The notes below the pieces were generated by a model. The model saw only the letters and a list, made by a program, of their open reading frames with translations, did no database searches and was not told where the DNA came from. DNA of 64,000 nucleotides from Roseibacillus ishigakijimensis (GTDB taxonomy: Bacteria; Verrucomicrobiota; Verrucomicrobiia; Verrucomicrobiales; Akkermansiaceae). Shown here one piece after another: positions 57,534 to 64,000 of the stretch (position 1 is the stretch's first letter; the number at the start of each line of letters is the position of its first letter). Made by a program: the position numbers and the translations under genes. The DNA lies in the NCBI RefSeq assembly GCF_016595415.1, contig NZ_JAENIO010000005.1:118138-182137 (forward strand). The letters run 5' to 3'.

Positions 57534-58060
57534 CAGCGGCGCGCGCCTCTCTCTTCCTGAGCGCTGCCAAGGGAGAAATAAAAGCGGCTAATGTCGCAAT
57601 CCTACCACGCTACAAGAGGCTGAAAGTGACCCGTAGGGGCCCTAAAACTAGCGTGTTTCCTGATAAAACCAGCAAATGGAGCCTTGTCAGAGGGGAATCA
57701 GAGCCTGAAAGCGGATTTTCATGGGTCAAATTGCACATTCAAAGAATAATTTGTCACTTATAGAGCAATAGATCCTCCTTTCAAAGCAATAGATCTTACT
57801 TTCAAAGCAATATTTCCTGCTTTCAGAGCAATAGTTCCTCCATTCATGGCATCATTGGCAGCTTTAAAGGCTCTCTTTGTTGGCGGAAAACTACCATGGA
57901 CTGGCTACAGGGAAGAAGGGGGCTCAGGCAAGGAGTGACAAGCCCCTGGCCGATCCGGGTTGCGCTTCCTCAGAGGGCCATCTCTTCGCTCCGGGGGCGG
58001 GTGGCTCGGCGAATCGTCCCTACCCAGCGCACCCGGCGAGCGGACCTGGCCCGCAGGGGT
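57534..58060. other. Intergenic region without a supported gene
   Basis: Over 500 bases have no ORF with family character or ribosome-binding site. The middle is AT-richer than the rest of the window and holds the 21-bp tandem repeats; the right end is G+C-rich again. No tRNA-, rRNA- or riboswitch-like fold was recognised by eye. Confidence 0.6.
57764..57847. repeat. Four tandem copies of a degenerate 21-bp repeat
   Basis: Four directly adjacent units, each of the form AGCAATA-N4-C-N4-TTCA, occupy 84 bases (units begin at 57,764, 57,785, 57,806 and 57,827). The first seven bases are identical in all four. There are no spacers, so it is not a CRISPR array, and no frame through it looks coding. 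Confidence 0.8.
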
Positions 58061-58093
58061 AAAAAAAGCACCTCCGGGTCGACCGGAGGTGCT
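58061..58093 (-). terminator. Terminator of the large secreted protein gene (minus strand)
   Basis: An 11-bp near-perfect stem (AGCACCTCCGG with CCGGAGGTGCT) lies beside seven A on the plus strand, which are U on the minus-strand RNA. It lies about 35 bases after the stop. Confidence 0.9.
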
Positions 58094-58127
58094 TGCAGAG
58101 GAAAGACGGCGGCCTGGTGCGGTCGCC

Positions 58128-61100
58128 TTACTCTTGCTCGATGCGGAGGAACTGCCGCGAGCTCGTGCCGAGAGGGATTGTGCGGGTGGTGGTCTCCCCG
58201 TCGGCGGCAATTTCCGAGGCCAATTCGGTGGGGAAGTCAGCCAGATTGTCCCCCGCCACCACGCGATAGCTCAGCCCGGGCCCGGAGGTCCAGGTCAGGG
58301 TGACGGATTCATTACCGGGAGTGAAGTCGAAGCTGTAATCCAGGAGCTCAAGGCTGCTGGGGTAGACAGGCTCGCCCTCGGTGTAGCACCAGCTGGTGAC
58401 GTCGTGGAGCTCGATGGCACCGCCGGTGCGACCGCTGAAGCCTACGTAGCCCTTGCCCTCGGCATTGACCGCCCCGATGGCGGCGAGGTCCACCGACAGG
58501 TCGGTGATGATGGCTTGCTCATTGAGATAGACGCTCAGGAGGCCGCCGGAAGTGTAGCCGACCTGCACCCGGTAGGGGGAGGAGGTGATGGCTTGGGTGA
58601 GGTCGGTGAGGCCGAGCTCGTTGATCGTCGTCAGGTCGCGCTCGGCGAGGACGGCACCACTGGCCCGCACCCGGATGACCGCCGGGCTGGCCTCCCCCCC
58701 ATTGAGCCAGGTATCGAAGACCACCGAGAGGTCGTTTTGGCCCAGCCCCAATTCCCCGGTAGCGGAGGCGACATTACCCTGCGGGTGATTCTGCAGGATG
58801 AAAGACGCGCCATCGGCCCCACCCGTGCTATTGGTCGGGATGTGGAGGTCGAAGGTAGTGCTGAAGCCGCTCTCGGTGCCGACGCGGGCCCGGAACCAGG
58901 CCGTGCCCACCTGACCTCCGGAGAGGGGATGGAGGCGTAGGCGGGCAAAGTCCCCGGGCTCCACGAGGAAGGGGTAGGCATTCACAATGGAGGCTGCTCC
59001 GAGGAGGGAGAGTTCCTCGCCGGCCTCGTCGAAGTTCTCATAACAAATCTCGGTAATGGCCGGGGTGATCACGGTGACGGGGAACTCGCGCGTCGTGGAG
59101 CCCGCCGGGGAGGTGACGGTGAGGACCACGGTGGTATCACCGCTGGGAGTGAAGGTGTAGCTGCCATTGACTGGCACGGGCACCGGTCCCGCACCCACGT
59201 CGATGGTGGCGCTTTCTCCCAATTGGGAAAGATACTCGATGACGACCGGCTCACCGCTGAGGGCGGTCGGGGCATCGGCGCGGAGACGGGTGACGACTGG
59301 AGGAGCCAGCGGGACGGTGGCTGGATCCGGCAGGGGCACGATGGGCAATGCCGCCCCGCGTGGGTAATTGTAGAAGAAGGCGAGCTCTTCCCCGGTGGTG
59401 CGATGTTTGTCCACCATATCAATGACCGTCCACGTCGACCCGTCGTTACTGCCGTCGAGCCGCCAGGCCACCACATCACGCTCGGGAGCATCTCCTCCCG
59501 TGGTCCATTGGTAGGCATCGAAGGTTTGCGCTGTCTGGAAGTCGAAGACGAGGGGGGATTTATTGAAATCCAGCCACTTGGTATTGACGTCGCCATCGAT
59601 GATCATGCCCGGCCCCTGGGTACCGGGGTTGTTGCCAAGAGGATTGCTCACCACCGTGCCGAGGGAGGCGTGGTCAAGGGCAAGGCCGTTGTGATAGAAG
59701 ACCATTTCCGCAATCTGCACGCTGTTGGCTCCCCCGTATTGCGGGAGGCTCTCCGCCAGCCGGGTGGGGGAGAAGCGCAGGTAGCGGTAGGTGCCCTCGC
59801 CTGGGGTGACCGTGCGCACGGTGGCCTTTGCGGTGGCCGGTCTTGCCAAGGCATTGTCCACCGTCAGGGTGTAGTCGGTGTCGCTATTGTCCGGTGGAGT
59901 GGTCGTCGTTGTGTTGGGGTTTGCCGAGACGGCTCCCACGCCATTGTCGATGTTCAGGCTGCTGGCCAAGGCCGTGTCCCAGCTCAGTGTGATTTCCTCT
60001 CCGTCGGTGAGGATGACGGGGTCGGCCTCAAAGTTGTTGATGCTGGCAGGCACCAGATTGATGACGGCCGGAAGAGGGATGTCAGGAGAATCGGCGTTGC
60101 GACTATCCGGGAGGAGGTAGTTGAACTCGACCTCGGGGTCGTAGCTGGCGCTGACAATGGCATCAATGACTTGCCAGGAGCTCTGGTCATCACTGCCCTC
60201 CAGCAGCCAGGCAATGGGGTCGCGCTCGGGGGCATCCCCTCCGGTCGAGAGCACGTAGCCATCGATGGCAGTGGGGCTGCCCATGTCGAAGATGACGGGC
60301 CCTTTATTGAAATCCAGCCACTTGTTGGTGAGATTGCCGTCGATCAGGTTGCCCACTTGCTGGGTCTCGGGGTTGTTCCCCCCGGGATTGGTTGCTCCCA
60401 CCGGCGTGACGAATTCTCCTTCATGGAGAAAGGAGAATTCGGCAATCTGAATGCTATTGGCAGCAGGCTGGCCGGGGAGAGTTTCCCGCAGCCGCAGGGG
60501 GGTGAAGCGGATGTATTGGAAGGTGCGCTCGGTCTGCTCGACCGCCCGGACGGTGGTGGTCGCGGTCACCGAGCCGTTGGCATTGGTCGCCGTCAGGGTG
60601 TAGACGGTATCACTATCGTCGGGGGGAGTGACCTCCGCCATTCCAAGGTCGTTGGTGGCGAGCGAGCCGACTCCATTGTTGATGCTCAAGCTGTCCGCCT
60701 TGCGCACCTCATAATTAATTAAGGCGGGATCGCCATTGAGCACGATTTGATCAAAACGCTCGAACTGGAGGATCTGGGGAGTATCGGCCAGGAGAAATTC
60801 GCGCTCGTAGGTCTGCCGGGCAGTGGTCGTGGGGAAGTCGATCTCCTCCACCAGCAAGGTCCAGCTGCTGTTGTCGTTACTCCCTTCCAAGGTCCAGGAG
60901 ATGGGATCGCGGTCGTTGGCGTCATTGGCGGTGGCAAAGCGGTAAGCATCCGCAGTGACGGGTGCGCCAAAGTCGAGCACGAGGGGCCCCTTGTTGCGAT
61001 CTAGCCACTTGGTAGTGACGTCGCCGTCATTCGCTGAGGCTGGAGGTTCGCCGATGGGGAAGTCGCCGCCGGGGTTGCTGGCGGTGGCTCCCGTAAGCCG

Positions 61101-61280
61101 CTGTCCCTCCAAGCGCATCTCGAATTCTGAGATTTGCACGCTGTTCTCGGTGCCACCTCCTCGCAATGCGTTGGTAGTAAAGCGGTAGTATTGATAAGTC
61201 TCGGTTTGTCCCGAGAGACTCCCGAAGAGCAGGGGAAGCAATGACCCCCTGAGGATTATGGTGTGGAATGTTGGTTTCAT
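58128..61280 (-). CDS. Large secreted protein with three discoidin-like repeats and a LamG-like region
   Basis: A 1,050-residue protein; the ATG at 61,280 opens a signal peptide (ILRGSLLPLLFGSLSGQ), and an in-frame ATG five codons earlier is possible. Three copies of a module of about 150 residues carry SVQI(S/A)E, then KWLDRNKGPLVLDFG or KWLDFNKGPVIFDMG or KWLDFNKSPLVFDF, then WTLEGSND-type strands, resembling discoidin (F5/8 type C) domains. Short Ig/PKD-like linkers (YTLTATNANGSV) join them. A LamG-like beta sandwich and a C-terminal SYRVVAGDNL segment end it. There is no PEP-CTERM signal. It is likely a carbohydrate- or matrix-binding surface protein. Confidence 0.82.
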   Translation of the reverse strand: MKPTFHTIILRGSLLPLLFGSLSGQTETYQYYRFTTNALRGGGTENSVQISEFEMRLEGQRLTGATASNPGGDFPIGEPPASANDGDVTTKWLDRNKGPLVLDFGAPVTADAYRFATANDANDRDPISWTLEGSNDNSSWTLLVEEIDFPTTTARQTYEREFLLADTPQILQFERFDQIVLNGDPALINYEVRKADSLSINNGVGSLATNDLGMAEVTPPDDSDTVYTLTATNANGSVTATTTVRAVEQTERTFQYIRFTPLRLRETLPGQPAANSIQIAEFSFLHEGEFVTPVGATNPGGNNPETQQVGNLIDGNLTNKWLDFNKGPVIFDMGSPTAIDGYVLSTGGDAPERDPIAWLLEGSDDQSSWQVIDAIVSASYDPEVEFNYLLPDSRNADSPDIPLPAVINLVPASINNFEADPVILTDGEEITLSWDTALASSLNIDNGVGAVSANPNTTTTTPPDNSDTDYTLTVDNALARPATAKATVRTVTPGEGTYRYLRFSPTRLAESLPQYGGANSVQIAEMVFYHNGLALDHASLGTVVSNPLGNNPGTQGPGMIIDGDVNTKWLDFNKSPLVFDFQTAQTFDAYQWTTGGDAPERDVVAWRLDGSNDGSTWTVIDMVDKHRTTGEELAFFYNYPRGAALPIVPLPDPATVPLAPPVVTRLRADAPTALSGEPVVIEYLSQLGESATIDVGAGPVPVPVNGSYTFTPSGDTTVVLTVTSPAGSTTREFPVTVITPAITEICYENFDEAGEELSLLGAASIVNAYPFLVEPGDFARLRLHPLSGGQVGTAWFRARVGTESGFSTTFDLHIPTNSTGGADGASFILQNHPQGNVASATGELGLGQNDLSVVFDTWLNGGEASPAVIRVRASGAVLAERDLTTINELGLTDLTQAITSSPYRVQVGYTSGGLLSVYLNEQAIITDLSVDLAAIGAVNAEGKGYVGFSGRTGGAIELHDVTSWCYTEGEPVYPSSLELLDYSFDFTPGNESVTLTWTSGPGLSYRVVAGDNLADFPTELASEIAADGETTTRTIPLGTSSRQFLRIEQE

Positions 61281-61404
61281 CTCGCAGATGGCCATTACAG
61301 GCCAACCGAGGAGAACGGGGAAAAGAGAGGGGACTTTACAGGGAATGCAGGGTGGAACTCGCTTTGGCGAAAGAGTCAAGAGGAGGGGATGTTGCGCCCT
61401 TTGG

Positions 61405-62406
61405 CTAATTGGCCGGGGTGGGCACTCGGCGAACCCGGGGCTGGCGGGGCGCGCCCGGGGTCGTCTGTCCAGGAGAGGGGGTGGGAGTGGTCTGGGGCGG
61501 GGCGGGGGCGAGCTTGGGCTGGGGAGCGGGCTTTTTTTCCGGTGGCGCAGGGGTCTGGTGGGCGTCGAGCGGCACGGTCGCAATCGCGTAGGTGGCATCC
61601 AGCTCGGCCACCGCCTTTTGCAGCTCGGCAAAGATCAGGGGGTCGGAGTAGAAGGGGCCGCTGCCGGGGCCACCACCAGTGTGGGTCTCGATGAGCACGG
61701 GCTCGCCCCCGACCAGAAGGAAGGAGGGATGGCCGGAATCGCCTACGATGAGGCTTTTGTAGAGTTCGGCGGGCTGGTTCTCGTTTTTTCCGAAGGAGAT
61801 GCCTTTCCCGAAGAGGCGGCGCACTTTGTGGATGTAGACGTGCCGTTTTTGCTCGGTGACGAGGACGGGGGCTTCGGGCAGAGTGTGGGCGTAGTCGCTG
61901 CGGGGGGGGAGCAGGCGGTAGACCTTGATGCCCTCGGGCAGGGGCCGGTCGAGGAGGGCCACCGCGATGTCCGAGGCCGTCCCGTCCTTGCGCCCGCGAA
62001 AGGAAATCTTGCGCACGATCTGCCGGCTATGGGGCTGCCCGGAGCGGTCGTGGAAGGTCAGCTTGGCTCCAACCGGATGCTGGTAGTGCCCGGCGAAGAC
62101 GATGTGACGGGGGGTGATGGCGGCTCCTGCTTTGCGGTGGCTCCAGACGACGCCGGTGAAGTCGATGCGGCGCGTCCAGCCGCTGTTCCATTGCGAGCGG
62201 CCGTTTTTATTGTAGCTGGTGAAGAGGGCGTTGTTGGCGAGCGGGGTCTGCGCGGCCAGGGTCGCCAGGCGTTGCTCGGCATCGCCCTTGAGCTCGGTCG
62301 TGCGCAGGGCTTTGCCGGGGGGCGGGCCCAGAGTGAGCCCCTCCGGGCTGGGATTGCAGGAGGTGACGAGGCTGAGGGTGAGGAGGCAAAGCGTTTGGCG
62401 AAACAT
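61405..62406 (-). CDS. Trypsin-like serine protease lipoprotein
   Basis: A 333-residue protein with a lipobox (SLVTSC) after a short signal peptide. The trypsin fold is suggested by PRHIVFAGHY (His), TASDIAVALLD (Asp) and VGDSGHPSFLL (Ser), in the right order for the triad. The last 60 residues are Pro, Thr and Ala-rich (APPEKKPAPQPKLAPAPP) and may span peptidoglycan. It starts ten bases after waaA on the same strand, so the two are co-transcribed; the link to LPS synthesis is not obvious. Confidence 0.78.
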   Translation of the reverse strand: MFRQTLCLLTLSLVTSCNPSPEGLTLGPPPGKALRTTELKGDAEQRLATLAAQTPLANNALFTSYNKNGRSQWNSGWTRRIDFTGVVWSHRKAGAAITPRHIVFAGHYQHPVGAKLTFHDRSGQPHSRQIVRKISFRGRKDGTASDIAVALLDRPLPEGIKVYRLLPPRSDYAHTLPEAPVLVTEQKRHVYIHKVRRLFGKGISFGKNENQPAELYKSLIVGDSGHPSFLLVGGEPVLIETHTGGGPGSGPFYSDPLIFAELQKAVAELDATYAIATVPLDAHQTPAPPEKKPAPQPKLAPAPPQTTPTPSPGQTTPGAPRQPRVRRVPTPAN

Positions 62407-62416
62407 CAGGTCCACT

Positions 62417-63727
62417 CTAGTCCGGATGGGCCAGTTTTGCGAGGGCGGCGATGGTGCGATCGGTGGCGCCGCGATGACTCTCGAGCACGGCGAGGGCTTC
62501 TGCAGCTTGTTGGCGGGCCGCGCGGGGGTCGGAGAGGAGGCTGCGCAGGCCCCGGGCAAGTTCTTCCTCGTTGGTGACGGAGAGCAGACCTCCGCGGGCG
62601 CGCAGTTCGCTGGCGAGGGGTTCGAAGTTTTCCAGATGGGGCCCTGCAAGGACGGGGATTTTTTCGGCAATGGCTTCGCAGGGGTTTTGCCCGCCGGTCG
62701 CGGTGAGGGTCTTTCCCACAAAGGCGATGGTGGCGTGGCGGGTGAAGGCCGGCATCTCTCCAGTGGAATCCACCACGAGTATAAGAGTCTGTCCATCGGT
62801 GGTCGGGGTGGGGGTATTGGCCCCGGCGTCCGCCGAGCGCAGCCGCACCGCAAAACCCGCGGCCCGCAGTTCCCGGCAAATCTCGTCCCGCCGTTCCATG
62901 TGGCGGGGGATGATTACGAGGCGAGCCTCTCCCACCGTGGCAGCCGCCCGTGCGAAAAGGAGTTCTTCCCCGCCATGGGTCGAAAGGGCCATGAGAATGG
63001 GGCTCTCATCAGGGCCGAGACTCGTGAGCAAGGGCCGGGGATCGAAGTTCGTGCTGGCCGGGGTGCTGCGGGCGGGATCGAATTTGATGGAACCGGTGAC
63101 ATGGATGACTTCTTCCCGGATGCCGATCGCCGCCAGTCGGGGCCGGTCATCCTCGCTCTGCGCTCCTACCCAGGTGAGGCCGCGATACATGGACTCCACC
63201 AGCGGGCGGGCCTTGGCCAGTCGCGCACCGGATCGCTCCGAGAGGCGGGCATTAACTAAAGCTACTGGAATGCGACGTCGGCTGGCTTCGTGCATGAGAT
63301 TGGGCCAGACCTCGTGCTCGATGAGAACGATCAAGCCCGGCTGGAAGCGATCGAGCATCCTTCTTATCAAGGAAGGCACGTCCAGGGGGGCATAGAGGAC
63401 TTCGGTGCCGGGGGGAGGGGATTGACGCACGAGGTCGAATCCCGTCGAGGTGCCGACGGCGAGGAGGAAGCGCGCCTCTGGCGAGTGCTCGGCCCAAGCG
63501 ACGATGAGTTTACGGGCGATATTGGCCTCCCCCACACTGGCCGCGTGCAGATAGATGGGGCGGCTGGCCCTTTCTGGAGTGGGTCGGGGGCTTTCTGGAC
63601 CATACTGAGCGAGCTTCTCGCCTAGACGGGGGCCGAGACCGCCTCGTTTGCGCGTTTTCAGGAGCCAAAAGGGAGCCGAAAAGGCGGCAAAGGGAGGGTA
63701 AAGGAGGTTGTAGATCGTCCGAATCAC
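62417..63727 (-). CDS. waaA: 3-deoxy-D-manno-octulosonic acid (Kdo) transferase
   Basis: A 436-residue GT30 enzyme adding Kdo to lipid A precursors at the inner membrane. The N-terminal membrane anchor (IRTIYNLLYPPFAAFSAPF) is followed by LHAASVGEANIARKL (with the catalytic Glu), VLIEHEVWPNLMHEA, HVTGSIKFDPA, FVGKTLTATGGQNPCEA and AGPHLENFEPLASEL, all standard WaaA motifs. The start codon is GTG. With lpxD this shows that the organism makes a Kdo-containing LPS. Confidence 0.95.
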   Translation of the reverse strand: MIRTIYNLLYPPFAAFSAPFWLLKTRKRGGLGPRLGEKLAQYGPESPRPTPERASRPIYLHAASVGEANIARKLIVAWAEHSPEARFLLAVGTSTGFDLVRQSPPPGTEVLYAPLDVPSLIRRMLDRFQPGLIVLIEHEVWPNLMHEASRRRIPVALVNARLSERSGARLAKARPLVESMYRGLTWVGAQSEDDRPRLAAIGIREEVIHVTGSIKFDPARSTPASTNFDPRPLLTSLGPDESPILMALSTHGGEELLFARAAATVGEARLVIIPRHMERRDEICRELRAAGFAVRLRSADAGANTPTPTTDGQTLILVVDSTGEMPAFTRHATIAFVGKTLTATGGQNPCEAIAEKIPVLAGPHLENFEPLASELRARGGLLSVTNEEELARGLRSLLSDPRAARQQAAEALAVLESHRGATDRTIAALAKLAHPD

Positions 63728-63934
63728 AGTTTTCGCAGTGATTCTGCCTGCAGAGAGGAATGATTTCGAGAAAGGATCGTGGCAGAATCCGGTAGAGCGT
63801 TAATTATCACAATCTGCTGATTTTAGGTCGGTATTGGCCATCTTAGAGTGAGTGATTCTTCGGCTGTAGAACCGTAATCTGTCTTTTGTTCCTCAGGGAA
63901 AGGGACGAAAGGGTGATTTTTGAGCGGAATGATG
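63728..63934. other. Intergenic region upstream of waaA
   Basis: Before the minus-strand waaA start lies a moderately AT-rich stretch without a gene. No tRNA or riboswitch fold was recognised. Confidence 0.5.
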
Positions 63935-63963
63935 TTGACGTCTGCCGGGTTCGTGACTAGCTT
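63935..63963 (+). promoter_or_regulatory. Candidate promoter for a gene beyond the right edge
   Basis: TTGACG and TAGCTT are exactly 17 bases apart. The predicted start would be near 63,970, with any gene lying outside the window. Confidence 0.5.
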
Positions 63964-64000
63964 CGCGCCCCGCCGCGAGATGCGGCTCACGAGAAACCAA

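Noticed and set aside
57764..57847. A CRISPR array
   Set aside because: The 21-bp units are directly adjacent without spacers, are degenerate, and no cas gene is in the window.
57877..58062. A 61-codon frame in the intergenic region before the large secreted protein
   Set aside because: There is no ribosome-binding site, it is Pro/Gly/Ala-rich and nothing recognisable is encoded.

Overview
The window is a high-G+C chromosomal segment that looks like a member of the Verrucomicrobiota, probably order Verrucomicrobiales. The basis is the mix of families: a Verru_Chthon cassette protein A, two PEP-CTERM proteins, a DUF1552 protein, a DUF1080 (3-keto-disaccharide hydrolase) protein, a sulfatase, several sugar-phosphate isomerase-like TIM barrels and a Gfo/Idh/MocA oxidoreductase. 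LpxD, WaaA and an OmpH/Skp chaperone show a Gram-negative, LPS-bearing envelope. There are no rRNA or tRNA genes, insertion sequences, phage genes or CRISPR arrays. The genus is not determinable from this sequence alone.

Layout. 1-5,927: end of an oxidoreductase, a TMTC-like membrane/TPR protein, a PEP-CTERM protein, and a panC/TIM-barrel pair. 6,054-14,352: OmpH-LpxD, a second PEP-CTERM protein, a beta-CASP nuclease, purC, a secreted metallophosphoesterase and a glycerophosphodiesterase. 14,442-25,222: solo Verru_Chthon_A, alcohol dehydrogenase, an unusual FtsZ, a YegP-like protein, an Asl1-like glycosidase and RecQ. 25,387-31,785: a signalling module made of a small coiled-coil protein, a trans-envelope OmpA-like protein, a Rab/Ras-like GTPase, a degenerate histidine kinase, a sigma-54 activator with a degenerate receiver, and an ECF-like sigma factor preceded by a possible -24/-12 motif. 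32,204-36,969: HtpG, RimK-type ligase, aspartoacylase-like zinc enzyme and NUDIX hydrolase. 37,038-41,704: a probable selenoprotein, a PAS-AraC regulator and a 959-residue secreted protein. 42,336-47,145: a four-gene hydroxyproline catabolic operon. 47,142-57,533: DUF1552, QueF, DUF1080, serine hydrolase, MenD, lipoprotein, MDR oxidoreductase, sulfatase, TIM barrel, and an endonuclease/exonuclease/phosphatase. 57,534-64,000: a non-coding stretch with 21-bp tandem repeats, a large discoidin-like secreted protein, and WaaA with a trypsin-like lipoprotein.

Two points deserve most attention. First, a periplasmic thioredoxin-like gene (37,038-37,721, minus strand) has an in-frame TGA exactly at the first cysteine of a CGPC motif. 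A hairpin begins 8 nt after the TGA, its apical loop lies 18 nt downstream, and the loop carries a G, which fits a bacterial SECIS element. This is best read as a selenocysteine protein (U-G-P-C), not as a pseudogene. Second, in the 25-32 kb module the textbook catalytic residues of the GTPase (Gln to Arg), histidine kinase (N-box Asn to Arg, G1 box lost) and receiver (phospho-Asp to Ala, Lys to Arg) are all replaced, while the sigma-54 AAA+ motor is intact. The inference is an envelope-to-transcription pathway that works without ordinary phosphotransfer.

Metabolic logic elsewhere is conventional. The hydroxyproline operon contains epimerase, FAD oxidase, deaminase and semialdehyde dehydrogenase, enough to bring trans-4-hydroxy-L-proline to 2-oxoglutarate. 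The sulfatase, DUF1080, Asl1-like and TIM-barrel genes fit a polysaccharide-degrading lifestyle.
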